Shown: piece by piece, positions 44,285-53,045 of the stretch
How the letters are laid out: every line of letters starts with the position of its first letter
How positions within the stretch are numbered: position 1 is the first letter of the stretch
Source: a virus
DNA length: 63,350 nucleotides
Reading direction: 5' to 3' (one strand)
Virus record (IMG/VR): IMGVR_UViG_3300020159_004055
Coordinates: 1-63,350 of that record
Position numbers and translations under genes: made by a program
Notes under the pieces: generated by a model
Databases searched by the model: none
What the model saw: the letters and a program-made list of their open reading frames with translations, nothing else
What the model was told of the DNA's origin: nothing

Positions 44285-45256
44285 ATGAGCAATTTAGACA
44301 TTTTTAACTTGGATGCAGAAGCATTCGTAACCAAGGCAAAAAAGGAGCAATCCGAAGGAATCGAATTTTACAAGCCTTATCCAGAAAATGGAAAGGACGG
44401 GGTTTACAAATCTCTTATTCGTTTCTTACCAAACCACGTAGATCCTACGAAATCAAAAATCCACAAGTACTACGTTTACTTAACTGATCCTTCCTCTGGA
44501 GACGGATTTGTAGCTGACTGTCCTTCCACTGTCGGAAAGAAGTCAATTCTGAAAGACATGTTCTGGAAGCTAAAGAATTCACATTCTGCTGCTGACCAAG
44601 AGCTTGCTAAGAGCTTCTCCCGTAAGGAAGATTATTATTCATTAATCCAAATTGTTCAGGACAAACATAATCCTGAGCTAGAAGGTAAAATCATGATCTT
44701 CAAATTTGGTAAAAAGCTTAACGACATGCTCGAGGCACAGCTTAAGCCAGAATACGGAGACCCTGTAAATCCATTTGATCTGTTCGAAGGAAAACTTTTC
44801 TCCGTACACACAAGAAAAGTTGGTGATTGGAACAACTATGATCTTTGCTCTTTTGTTGGAGATAGGCTTCCTATTGAAATCAATGGCAAAAGAATGCAAA
44901 AGAATAAGCAAGATATGGACACCATCCTTGAGTATTTGAAAACTGGACCAGACAATCTTACTCAATTTGATTACAGAGATTGGGATGATAATATGACTGA
45001 TCGAGTGATGAATGTTATCAGAAATTCAGTTCCTGACGGACGTATGGTAAATGAGGTTCTGTCGGGAGTAAATACATCTGCACCTTCAAAACCATCATCT
45101 AACAATTCTAGACCAACAACTTCTTCCAGCATTTATGAAGAAGCTTCTCATACTAAAGTTGGTGCCCAGCCAGAGCCGGTTAAGTCCGAAGGGATTGTAA
45201 GGCCAGAAGCACCTGAAACTTCTTCGTCTTTGGACGACCTATACGCAGATCTCTAA
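44285..45256 (+). CDS. 32: Single-stranded DNA-binding protein gp32
   Basis: The 323-residue product matches T4 gp32 in layout: an N-terminal cooperativity segment, an OB-fold core with HNPELEGKIMIFKFGKK (about 137-153), corresponding to the ENEGKVFKYRFGKK region of T4, and an acidic C-terminal tail ending SSLDDLYADL, used for protein contacts. The T4 zinc site (H-C-C-C, including CPVC) is absent; only one Cys remains near residue 80. It covers ssDNA during replication and recombination. It precedes primase and the UvsY/UvsW genes and is followed by a terminator, giving a strong single-gene unit, as in T4. The AAGGA before the ATG is one of few Shine-Dalgarno-like leaders here. Confidence 0.85.
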   Translation: MSNLDIFNLDAEAFVTKAKKEQSEGIEFYKPYPENGKDGVYKSLIRFLPNHVDPTKSKIHKYYVYLTDPSSGDGFVADCPSTVGKKSILKDMFWKLKNSHSAADQELAKSFSRKEDYYSLIQIVQDKHNPELEGKIMIFKFGKKLNDMLEAQLKPEYGDPVNPFDLFEGKLFSVHTRKVGDWNNYDLCSFVGDRLPIEINGKRMQKNKQDMDTILEYLKTGPDNLTQFDYRDWDDNMTDRVMNVIRNSVPDGRMVNEVLSGVNTSAPSKPSSNNSRPTTSSSIYEEASHTKVGAQPEPVKSEGIVRPEAPETSSSLDDLYADL

Positions 45257-45268
45257 TTTGCAATCGAG

Positions 45269-45306
45269 AGGGAACAGTCAAGCAAGTCTTGCTGTTCCCT
45301 TTTTTA
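45269..45306 (+). terminator. Rho-independent terminator after gp32
   Basis: Stem AGGGAACAG (45269-45277) pairs with CTGTTCCCT (45292-45300), with a 14-base loop that can itself pair in part, followed by six T. Confidence 0.85.
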
Positions 45307-45325
45307 CAATCAAAGGTATTTTAAG

Positions 45326-46387
45326 ATGGATTTAGGAAGAGTTCAAGAATTAGTTAGTGAAATTTTAAGAAAAGAATTTGCAGGTAATTCAGACAAGCAA
45401 AAGATCTACCAAGCTGCAAATAGATTAAATTTCTCTTGCCCCTACTGCGGGGATAGCTCCTCGGCAAGAAAAAAGAGAGGGAATTTTTATCTGGACACTC
45501 TCACTTACAAATGTTACAACGGCGGCTGTGGCATTTACAAGGATGCTTTTTCCATGTTCAAGGATTTTTCAGTCATATCGAGACTTGAGGGTGAAGAAAA
45601 ACAGGACATCATCGAGACAATTAAGCTAGGAAAGGAGAAGAGAAGAACTCACTTTGGTGATATTGACATCTCTCTGTTTTTTGACGCTGACTTTTCAAGT
45701 GTTGTTATAGACAGGAATGACTTTGTCCAAAGGATGAATCTCGAGGAGGTTAAAGGTTCAAAGATTGAAAATTATTTGATCCGGAGAAACCAAACAGCAG
45801 ACAACAAGTTTGCCTGGGACCCTAAGGGAGAGAAGCTTTATCTTTTCAATCTAACCAAGGACGGTAAAATACTAGGATTGCAGTTTAGAAACATGTCGGG
45901 TACATCAGGTTCAAAATACTACACTTATAAGTTAAGTGGAATCTGGGAAAAAATGCTTGGAGTTACAAACCAGGAGTTCCTAGATGAGGCCAGAAAGATA
46001 GATCCTGTAAGTCATGTGTTTAACGTTGGAATGATATCCTTTGATTCGACAATTACTGTTTTCGAAGGTCCAATGGATTCTTGGCTTTGGAAAAATTCGG
46101 TTGCATTATGTTCGGTTGAGAATAAATTCCCATTCGAAGTTGAAAACATACAATACTGGTATGATTGGGATAATGCAGGAAGACAAAAGCACTCGGAGCT
46201 ATTGTCCGAGGGCAAAACAGTTTTCAATTGGAAGAAATTTTTACTAGATCACGAGCTTCCGATAAATAAAAAATGGGATCTTAATGATCTTGTAAATTAC
46301 CTTCGTGCGAAGAGGATTAAAATAAGAAGATTAGATAACTATTTCACAGAAGAAATTCTAGACTTATCTGATTTCATTTATGCTTGA
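45326..46387 (+). CDS. 61: DNA primase, gp61-type
   Basis: The 353-residue product has an N-terminal zinc ribbon with CPYC (Cys38, Cys41) and CYNGGC (Cys63, Cys68), then a linker, then a TOPRIM domain with VFEGPMDS (about 248-256) and WYDWDNAGR (about 278-286). This is the CHC2-zinc/TOPRIM layout of phage primases such as T4 gp61 and T7 gp4. It makes RNA primers for lagging-strand synthesis with the gp41 helicase, which is not in the window. Its end overlaps the small gene at 46380 by 8 bases. Confidence 0.85.
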   Translation: MDLGRVQELVSEILRKEFAGNSDKQKIYQAANRLNFSCPYCGDSSSARKKRGNFYLDTLTYKCYNGGCGIYKDAFSMFKDFSVISRLEGEEKQDIIETIKLGKEKRRTHFGDIDISLFFDADFSSVVIDRNDFVQRMNLEEVKGSKIENYLIRRNQTADNKFAWDPKGEKLYLFNLTKDGKILGLQFRNMSGTSGSKYYTYKLSGIWEKMLGVTNQEFLDEARKIDPVSHVFNVGMISFDSTITVFEGPMDSWLWKNSVALCSVENKFPFEVENIQYWYDWDNAGRQKHSELLSEGKTVFNWKKFLLDHELPINKKWDLNDLVNYLRAKRIKIRRLDNYFTEEILDLSDFIYA

Positions 46388-46607
46388 AATGCCAACAATT
46401 GATAAAACTGAAGAATGGGAAGATAGGCTAGACCAAGGACAGGGAGTTGTGAAATTTCCTGTAACTCTCTTTGACCAGCTGGAAGTTATTGACACCAATT
46501 TCGAATTTCCTGAGGTCAAGGTAAACACACCCAAGCTCAAGAAAAATTCAGTGAAAGAAATAAATCTAGGCAAAAAGCCTAAAAATAAAGGAAAAGAACT
46601 TTTTTAA
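46380..46607 (+). CDS. Small hypothetical protein between primase and uvsY
   Basis: The 75-residue product is acidic at the N-terminus (EEWEDRLDQG) and Lys-rich at the C-terminus (KKPKNKGKELF). Its start overlaps the primase stop (ATGCTTGA) and the next gene begins 2 bases after its stop, so it is cotranslated with the recombination genes. No family is recognised. An internal ATG at 46389 is an alternative start. Confidence 0.6.
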   Translation: MLEMPTIDKTEEWEDRLDQGQGVVKFPVTLFDQLEVIDTNFEFPEVKVNTPKLKKNSVKEINLGKKPKNKGKELF

Positions 46608-46608
46608 A

Positions 46609-47055
46609 ATGTCAGAAGCACAAAAAGTAGACTACGTAAAGCTTTTCGAGCAGGAGAGGCTAGAATGGAAAGAGAAAATACAAGTCATCTCACTGAGTTT
46701 GAAAAGAATCCAAACTGTAGCAGAAGCCCAAGTAGATCTCTTTTCCAATAGACAAATATTGCTAGAATATAGCTATAAGCTCGCACAGATAGTTAGTAAG
46801 CTCGCAACAAGGGAAAGACAAGCTAGAGCTGCTAAACTTAAAGAATACGCCACTAATAGCGATGTTAGATATGGTTCGAATGAGACAAAGGTTTTAATCG
46901 AGAGTGATATTTCAGAAATCTTAGAAAAAATTCAACTTGTCGAAGGACACAGAAAATTCATAGATCAAACGATTCAGACTGTTGATCATATGCTGTATGG
47001 TATCAAGTCCCGTATTGCCTTAGAGGAATATTTGAGGGGGAGTACCGTAAAATAA
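46609..47055 (+). CDS. uvsY: UvsY-like recombination mediator
   Basis: The 148-residue all-helical product resembles UvsY in length (T4 137), in a central basic helix (about 58-80, LATRERQARAAKLKEY), an aromatic DVRYG turn, and a C-terminal DHMLYGIKSRIALEEYL segment. UvsY helps load the UvsX recombinase onto gp32-coated DNA. The gene order gp32, primase, UvsY-like, UvsW supports the call. Sequence similarity is weak, so structure comparison would be needed to settle it. Confidence 0.6.
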   Translation: MSEAQKVDYVKLFEQERLEWKEKIQVISLSLKRIQTVAEAQVDLFSNRQILLEYSYKLAQIVSKLATRERQARAAKLKEYATNSDVRYGSNETKVLIESDISEILEKIQLVEGHRKFIDQTIQTVDHMLYGIKSRIALEEYLRGSTVK

Positions 47056-47064
47056 AATGACAAC

Positions 47065-48588
47065 ATGCTTAAGTTTAACGTTTCGGAAGATCAACAGTGG
47101 TTAATACTCGCACAGGTAAGCGACGAGATAGAGAAGAGACAGATAGAGATTTCTTTAACCAAAAAAATACATAACTGGTATTTCCATCCGCTAGTCAAGA
47201 AAAAGCTATGGGACGGGAGTATTTGCTTTATAGAAAAAAAAGGTGCATTTTGGAAGGTCCCAATTGGACTCTGGAGGGAAATTTTCGAGATTGGTAAAGA
47301 ATTCGGTCTTGAGATTGAAATCGAAGGTTTGGATCGCTTGGTTCTTTCAGATCTTAGTCTGGAAGAATTCCAGCAGTGGGTCGATGAATTTTTTGAAGGT
47401 AAAGATATACAACCGAGGGATTATCAGGTAGAAGCTGCCTGGAAGATAGTTAAGTATAGATATTCTGTCTCTGAGATCGCAACTTCTTCTGGAAAAACAC
47501 TTATCTCATTTATGATCTTTGCTTTCTTGAAACAAAGAGGACTGATCAGAAAATTTTTAATGATCGTACCCAGTACAAACCTGGTATTCCAGGGAAACGA
47601 TGATTTCATCGATTATGGGATAGGAGAACTAGGAGTTAGAATACAACAGATTGGTGGTGGCAGTAAGCTGAGAGACGAGTGTGATCTTATCATCGGTACA
47701 TTCCACTCCCTTGTGAAAAAGGATGAGGACTTTTTTGAAGAGGTTGATGCAGTTTTCGTCGATGAAGCTCACCACACAAACTCTATGTCGATTAAAAAGA
47801 TCGTAGCCAAATGTTTGCATAGTAAATGGAGATTTGGACTTACCGGTACACTTACGAAAAGAGGTTCCGCGGATCACTTGACAATTCAGCAATTTCTTGG
47901 GCCGGTTATCGTAGAAATTTCTCCAGACTTTCTATTTAAGAACCAGCACGCCACACCGGTAAATATCAAGGTAGTAATGCTGGATTGGTTAGATCTTGAA
48001 ATAAAAAACAAACTGGCGGATTTGAAGCTCAACTCTGCTAACCTTGAAGGGAATGAAGTTTATAACCTGGAACGTAAATTAGTTATTGAAAGTGAGAAGC
48101 GGCTAAAGTATGTTGTAGATTTTATTGCGAAAACTTCCAAAAATTCACTGGTTCTTTTTCAATCTGTTAAAGACGAATATGGAAAACAGATATGGAACCG
48201 TTTAAGAGAAATAACAAGCAATAAGGAAGTTTTCTACGTAGATGGAGACACGGACGAAAAACTAAGGGAGGAATATAAAGAAAGAATGTCAGGTGGAGAA
48301 AATAAAGTACTTGTAGCAACTTTCGGAACATTCTCAACCGGTATTTCGATAAACAACCTTCACAACATCTTCTTGGTAGAATCTTACAAAAGTGAAATCC
48401 TTATTAAACAGTCTCTAGGAAGGGGTATGAGAAAGATGGAGGGAAAGGATAAAGTAAATGTCATTGATTTTGTAGATGACTTTTCCACTCCTAGATATAA
48501 GAATTACCTGGTAAAACACGGAGAGGCAAGAATTCAGATCTACAAAAACGAGAAATTCAAGTACCAAATATTTAAAGTCAAGCTTTAA
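47065..48588 (+). CDS. uvsW: UvsW-like superfamily 2 helicase
   Basis: The 507-residue product has an N-terminal UvsW-type substrate-binding domain (about 1-110), then helicase motifs: Q-like RDYQ (118-121), motif I ATSSGKT (139-145), DEAH (233-236), TGT (260-262), and motif VI QSLGRGMRK near 450. T4 UvsW unwinds R-loops and branched DNA and moves Holliday junctions, turning off origin-dependent initiation late in infection. It follows the UvsY-like gene by 9 bases. Assignment is strong. Confidence 0.9.
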   Translation: MLKFNVSEDQQWLILAQVSDEIEKRQIEISLTKKIHNWYFHPLVKKKLWDGSICFIEKKGAFWKVPIGLWREIFEIGKEFGLEIEIEGLDRLVLSDLSLEEFQQWVDEFFEGKDIQPRDYQVEAAWKIVKYRYSVSEIATSSGKTLISFMIFAFLKQRGLIRKFLMIVPSTNLVFQGNDDFIDYGIGELGVRIQQIGGGSKLRDECDLIIGTFHSLVKKDEDFFEEVDAVFVDEAHHTNSMSIKKIVAKCLHSKWRFGLTGTLTKRGSADHLTIQQFLGPVIVEISPDFLFKNQHATPVNIKVVMLDWLDLEIKNKLADLKLNSANLEGNEVYNLERKLVIESEKRLKYVVDFIAKTSKNSLVLFQSVKDEYGKQIWNRLREITSNKEVFYVDGDTDEKLREEYKERMSGGENKVLVATFGTFSTGISINNLHNIFLVESYKSEILIKQSLGRGMRKMEGKDKVNVIDFVDDFSTPRYKNYLVKHGEARIQIYKNEKFKYQIFKVKL

Positions 48589-48599
48589 CTTACAATTCC

Positions 48600-48608
48600 G
48601 ATATATAG
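48600..48608 (+). promoter_or_regulatory. Putative late promoter motif GATATATAG
   Basis: It lies 12 bases after the uvsW stop and 18 bases before the ATG at 48627, and would drive the 48.6-52.4 kb accessory operon. Confidence 0.55.
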
Positions 48609-48626
48609 GATAAATTATTTAAGTTG

Positions 48627-49163
48627 ATGCAAAATCTAAAAAACTACGGGGAATTCCTTAACGAGAAGGCCAAGCCAAAAATCAAAAGGGATTATAGGGA
48701 GTATCTTGATGATGACTACACTAACCTGAGGATCAAGGAAATTCGGGATAGGATTGACATATCAACAGGTAGCTCAAGAATGGATCAAACTGTTTATGAT
48801 GAAGGTGGCGCTTTGAAAAGGCTAGTTTCAGGAACGGTTGAAAACGTTGGAAAGTTTAAAAAGCACATGTCTGATCTTTTCAAAAGCCAAAAGCTAAAAG
48901 ATATGGACCTCGAAAGCCTTAAGAAAGATAAGAAAGGCGTTCTTTCAAAATGGGGTGACTCAATAAAAACTTCTGGCAAGAACAAGGAAAAAGATTTTGA
49001 AACTTTCTACAAGGACTCTGTTGACAGAGGTAGACAAACTTTCGGTAAAGATTTTGACATGGACGAACCTAAATCAAAAGAGGAAAGAATCTACCGAGAT
49101 TATGTTTTAGGGGCTAGTAAATACTTCGAATTTGAAAAGGATGGCAAGCGTTCTAAATTATAG
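48627..49163 (+). CDS. Charged protein with capsid-targeting-like tag
   Basis: The 178-residue product begins MQNLKNYGEFLNE followed by KAKPK, the clearest capsid-targeting-like tag here (aromatic-x-E-F-L-x-E, with predicted prohead-protease cleavage after Glu13). The remainder is very Lys/Asp/Glu-rich, helical and soluble, like T4 internal head proteins. No enzyme motif is visible. The ATG at 48627 is preferred to an adjoining TTG. It overlaps the next gene by 23 bases. Packaging in the capsid is inference from the tag. Confidence 0.6.
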   Translation: MQNLKNYGEFLNEKAKPKIKRDYREYLDDDYTNLRIKEIRDRIDISTGSSRMDQTVYDEGGALKRLVSGTVENVGKFKKHMSDLFKSQKLKDMDLESLKKDKKGVLSKWGDSIKTSGKNKEKDFETFYKDSVDRGRQTFGKDFDMDEPKSKEERIYRDYVLGASKYFEFEKDGKRSKL

Positions 49164-50052
49164 TAAATTCATATCCCTCTTTGAGGGCGGTGCTGCTGTT
49201 AAATCTGCTAGGAGGATTAAAGAGAGAGAAGTACCTGCAACTCTTGAATCGATCGAACAGGCGATAATTCCTCTTTTGGGTGGGGGCACTATGGGGGAAG
49301 ATTATCTCATAATCGGTAGCATTGGTAAGAAGAACGATCCCGAGGATACATCAGGTGATATCGATCTAGGGGTTGATCAAAGTTTCATTGCAAGAAAATT
49401 AAACTTAGATCCAAACAACATTCTTGAGGGTGTTGAAAAGGTCTTAACTGAAGAACTTCCCGATATTCTAGGATTCACGCCAGAAATGAAATTAATGAAG
49501 GGGATCAATGTTCTCTCTATTGGCTGGCCAATCGAAGGCGATCCAACTAAGGGGATAGTACAATTAGATCTTATACCTATAAGCGGAATGGATTGGGCTA
49601 AATTCATTTTCTACTCTCCAGACTACAGAAAAAATGAGAGCAAGTATAAATCAGCCCACAGGAATTGGCTGATTCAATCTATCCTCAGTGCACTGAAGGA
49701 GGTAGAATCTAAAGACGAAGAAGGCAATGTTGAGAATTACTCAGCTTATTCACTTCGTTTAAGCGATGGGATTTTTAAAAACAAGAAAACTTTTCGTGGT
49801 GCTACAAAGAGGCTTAAAAACCCAACAACCATCCAAGGAACCAATGAGTTCATCACAAGAGATCCCGATGAAGTAATTAAAATGGTTTTTGGTCCTGGTT
49901 ATTCTCAGGACGATGTAAACACTTTTGAAAAAGCATGGTCTATCGTTTGTGCTCCAAATTATATGTACAAGGATAAATTGGATCAAATAAAAACCTACCT
50001 AAAAGATTACCTACAAAAAGGCGATTTTGAAATACCATCTGAAATTATATAA
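49141..50052 (+). CDS. Polymerase-beta-type nucleotidyltransferase with capsid-targeting-like tag
   Basis: From ATG 49141 the product is 303 residues. It opens MASVLNYSKFISLFE, with a predicted cleavage after Glu15 before GGAAV. The core then shows the nucleotidyltransferase pattern: IIGS (Gly59, Ser60), GDIDLG (Asp73, Asp75) and QLDLIPI (Asp143), the metal-binding set of the superfamily that includes CCA-adding enzymes, aminoglycoside nucleotidyltransferases and MNT toxins. A helical C-terminal domain follows. It would transfer an NMP to RNA, a small molecule or a protein. It is coupled to both neighbours. The substrate cannot be told from the sequence. Confidence 0.7.
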   Translation: MASVLNYSKFISLFEGGAAVKSARRIKEREVPATLESIEQAIIPLLGGGTMGEDYLIIGSIGKKNDPEDTSGDIDLGVDQSFIARKLNLDPNNILEGVEKVLTEELPDILGFTPEMKLMKGINVLSIGWPIEGDPTKGIVQLDLIPISGMDWAKFIFYSPDYRKNESKYKSAHRNWLIQSILSALKEVESKDEEGNVENYSAYSLRLSDGIFKNKKTFRGATKRLKNPTTIQGTNEFITRDPDEVIKMVFGPGYSQDDVNTFEKAWSIVCAPNYMYKDKLDQIKTYLKDYLQKGDFEIPSEII

Positions 50053-50504
50053 TGGAATTTACAGCAAGAAATAATGATCTGATTTATGGTGCTTTGGAGG
50101 TATTTTTGGAGCATGACTCTCCTATTCTTGTGGCAAGAGAATCGGATCACACAGTCTCATTTTCAACAATACTCGGTCAAGATGGAAGAATAAAGCCACT
50201 TGAAAATGGTGATTGGGAAATACTCCTTGAGGGAAATTCTGTTTACACCATTGAGAAAGAAATTTACGAGCTCATAAATTACCAAGAAAACACTCCACCT
50301 GTCGAGGATCTTTTACAGATTCTTTCCGAAATTTACCAACACAATTTACAGGATAAATCGAAAATTCTTGTGGAAACTATCATAAGAGGATTAGCAGGAT
50401 TAATCATAGACCAAAAGATAAGTTCCAACGTGGATTTACAATTAGGTCCTTATTTGATCACTAATAATGGAAAAATTGGAAACATCAAAATTGTACTAAA
50501 TTAA
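50052..50504 (+). CDS. Small hypothetical protein of the nucleotidyltransferase/ligase unit
   Basis: The 150-residue product starts within the stop codon of the nucleotidyltransferase gene (TAATG overlap) and ends 3 bases before the ligase fusion, so it is coupled to both. It has two parts: a beta-rich N-terminal half (about 1-70) and a helical middle (about 75-120). No family is recognised. Tight coupling suggests a partner of the nucleotidyltransferase. Confidence 0.6.
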   Translation: MEFTARNNDLIYGALEVFLEHDSPILVARESDHTVSFSTILGQDGRIKPLENGDWEILLEGNSVYTIEKEIYELINYQENTPPVEDLLQILSEIYQHNLQDKSKILVETIIRGLAGLIIDQKISSNVDLQLGPYLITNNGKIGNIKIVLN

Positions 50505-50507
50505 GAG

Positions 50508-52424
50508 ATGGCAGGAATTAATCATTTATACGACATTTACAACAAGAAGGGATCCGACTTTGTAAATCAACTTTTCAACCAGTTCGTAACCATCAATGAG
50601 AAAATGGACGGTTCAGCTTTTTCTTTCGAAAGAGACAAAGAAACTGGAAAATTCAAGTTCTTCAGAAGGGACCAAAGAAATCCTATAACTTTGGTTGATC
50701 GGACCTTAATGAAGTACTATGAGAAGCCAATCCAGTATATTGAATCGTTGCCACCAAACATACTTGAAAAAATACCGAGAGGATGGAGATTTGGTCTCGA
50801 ATATTTTGCTTCTAGACAGCCCGTAGAAATTACCTATGATAGACTACCCAAAAACAATTTAATCCTTTCTTACGTCCATAAAATGGGCGAAGGTGAGAAG
50901 ATTCAGACTACTATCCAAGATAAAGAGAAGCTTGATAATTGGGCGGATCTTTTGGGTGTTGAGAGACCACCGATTATTTTCCAAGGTTTGCTGGACGAAG
51001 ATCAAAAATCTAAATTGCTTGAATTTCTAAACACCCCTTTCAAGGAACTTGTAGAAAAATTTAAGACACAATCTTTCGTCAGATTCCTGATTTCTACACT
51101 TAACCCAGATCTAGAAAAGACAGCTCTTAATGACGACCTAGATAAAGACGTTGAAGGAATAGTTTTCAGATTTGGTGATCCGGATAAAGATAGTGAGACC
51201 ATCCTTGCAAAAATGGTAGATCCTATTTTCACTGAAATAGCAAAGGAAAAGTTTGCTGACAAGCAGGCCAAAAAGCCCAGCGATTTTCTCGGAATCACGA
51301 TTATGGATGTTATGAATTTCATCCTAGAAAAGGGCCTCGACGAGTTTGAGGTTGATGGTGAAAGCGACGATGAGAGATACATTTCATTCATGTCGGATGT
51401 TTATGTTAAATTCTTAGATGAATACTCGGACAAATATAAGGGCACTGACTTTGAAGAACCTGAGTATTTAAAAAGGGATGAATTCAGACTCAATCTCGAT
51501 AAGGTAAAAGACAGAAGAGTTAGAAAGTATGTAGAAAAGGATGAGGCATTCGAATCACTATATAAGCTTATCCTTAATTCATTTAGAAAAATCAAGACAA
51601 GATCTGGTGGAATAGTATCCTCTGGGATGAAGGACCAATTTAACCTCCTGATTCAGGATATTAAAGACTATATCAAAAAACCTAAGGCTAAGATAAATGA
51701 ATCGAATTTTGTTAGCTTCGGTGAATTTAGAAAGGAACTTTCTCCTCAGGTAGATTACATGCAGACAGAATCTGAAGATTCTGATAAATTGGAAGATCCT
51801 TTTTATTCTTTTGAAGAATTCATTACCAAATTAGAAACTATAGGAAACGAATCCTTGCCAAAAGACATAGAGTTGATTGAGGAGGAAACTGGTGATGATT
51901 CCAAGTCGGTAAATGTTATTATGGGTAGATTTCAACCATTTCACAATGGTCATTTACAAATGACCAAAGCAATGAAGGAAGAAAATGGACATCCCACTGT
52001 TTTATTGGTAGTTTATCCAGGTCACAATAAATCTGGCGAATCTCCATTTGACAGCGAAGCAATCAAAAGATACATGGATGCTGTCGTAAATAATAACGAA
52101 GAAATTGATTCCTACATTGTTATGAATCGTGGTCTACTCGGTTCTGGAATTGCCAAGCTAGTTGATAAGGGGTACAATCCAATTTTGATCGGATCAGGTC
52201 CAGACCGTTACGAGGATTACCAAAAGCAAATGGATTATATTAGAATGTCCGATATCAAAGACAGGATTAGTAAAGATATGAAGCTTTTTAAAACCGAAAG
52301 AACTACGAGCGGAACAAAAGCCAGAGAGTATTTGACACAGGGAGACTTTTCTAAATTCAAAAAGATCGTTCCGAAGGAGGTTGCTAATCTTTACAATGAC
52401 TTAGTTACCTTTGTCAAGGACTGA
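50508..52424 (+). CDS. RNA ligase-like domain fused to NMN adenylyltransferase-like domain
   Basis: The 638-residue product joins two enzymes. Residues about 1-245 have covalent nucleotidyltransferase motifs: EKMDGS (31-36, adenylated Lys32), RFGLEYF (94-100), EGIVFR (216-221) and ILAKMVD (232-238), as in ATP-dependent RNA/DNA ligases. Residues about 468-630 have GRFQPFHNGH (473-482) and TTSGTKAREYL (599-609), the HxGH and C-terminal motifs of NMN adenylyltransferase/cytidylyltransferases. The linker (about 395-445) contains FVSFGEFRKEL and FYSFEEFITKLE, resembling the tags at neighbouring N-termini. NMNAT makes NAD+ from NMN and ATP. The combination is unusual; possible roles are tRNA/RNA repair, NAD+ restoration, or both. 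Confidence 0.75.
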   Translation: MAGINHLYDIYNKKGSDFVNQLFNQFVTINEKMDGSAFSFERDKETGKFKFFRRDQRNPITLVDRTLMKYYEKPIQYIESLPPNILEKIPRGWRFGLEYFASRQPVEITYDRLPKNNLILSYVHKMGEGEKIQTTIQDKEKLDNWADLLGVERPPIIFQGLLDEDQKSKLLEFLNTPFKELVEKFKTQSFVRFLISTLNPDLEKTALNDDLDKDVEGIVFRFGDPDKDSETILAKMVDPIFTEIAKEKFADKQAKKPSDFLGITIMDVMNFILEKGLDEFEVDGESDDERYISFMSDVYVKFLDEYSDKYKGTDFEEPEYLKRDEFRLNLDKVKDRRVRKYVEKDEAFESLYKLILNSFRKIKTRSGGIVSSGMKDQFNLLIQDIKDYIKKPKAKINESNFVSFGEFRKELSPQVDYMQTESEDSDKLEDPFYSFEEFITKLETIGNESLPKDIELIEEETGDDSKSVNVIMGRFQPFHNGHLQMTKAMKEENGHPTVLLVVYPGHNKSGESPFDSEAIKRYMDAVVNNNEEIDSYIVMNRGLLGSGIAKLVDKGYNPILIGSGPDRYEDYQKQMDYIRMSDIKDRISKDMKLFKTERTTSGTKAREYLTQGDFSKFKKIVPKEVANLYNDLVTFVKD

Positions 52425-52432
52425 TATATAAG
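52423..52432 (+). promoter_or_regulatory. Putative late promoter motif GATATATAAG
   Basis: It overlaps the stop codon of the ligase fusion gene and lies 16 bases before the GTG start at 52449. Confidence 0.5.
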
Positions 52433-52448
52433 AAAATAACTACATAAA

Positions 52449-52988
52449 GTGAGTAAAAAGATTTACAGTTTTTCGGACTTCATCAACGAAACTAAAGTAA
52501 ACGAGGGAGACGGCTTTGGTACTTTGCCTTTCCTGTTGGTTAGGGACGGTGACATCTACAATTATCTCTTCCAACTGGATATGGAAAATGGGTCACAAAA
52601 AGGATTCTTACTTTCGATTGGAAAATATTCCCAATACGAAACTACAGAAGGACCTAAAAATTCTTACGCCGTTTTAAACGTGAACGAGATAGCTCCTGAA
52701 ATGATTGAAGATATCGCCATTAAAAAATCAGAAATTCCAGCTCTAAACGACGAGAAATTCAAGTTGAAGGACAATGATCTCAGCAGATTTTTAGAGCAGG
52801 TTTCAGACTCGGTTCAGAATTACTTAGAAAAAAATCCCAAGGTGATTAGGATTTTCGACGAAATGAGCGACAATTTAGATATACCGGATTATGAAGAGAT
52901 GGTTAAATCTGTTCTTCTGTCTTTCCTTGGCCCCGAATGGTCAATGCAAGAAGCTTCTCATGAGGGATCATTTATTTTCAGTAGATAA
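52449..52988 (+). CDS. Protein with capsid-targeting-like tag (GTG start)
   Basis: The 179-residue product starts with GTG and reads MSKKIYSFSDFINE before TKVNEGD, a tag with predicted cleavage after Glu14. The rest is acidic with mixed beta and helix, and no recognised motif. GTG is chosen because no upstream in-frame ATG exists after the promoter motif and the tag fits it well. It is probably an internal head protein or packaged effector. Confidence 0.6.
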   Translation: MSKKIYSFSDFINETKVNEGDGFGTLPFLLVRDGDIYNYLFQLDMENGSQKGFLLSIGKYSQYETTEGPKNSYAVLNVNEIAPEMIEDIAIKKSEIPALNDEKFKLKDNDLSRFLEQVSDSVQNYLEKNPKVIRIFDEMSDNLDIPDYEEMVKSVLLSFLGPEWSMQEASHEGSFIFSR

Positions 52989-53045
52989 ATAAAAAAGTGA
53001 AACTTTTATTTCATTAAACACTATAACAAATAAATTCACATAATT

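Noticed and set aside
51002-51391. 129-residue open frame antisense to the ligase fusion
   Set aside because: It lies wholly inside a gene with convincing motifs on the other strand and has no leader or domain.
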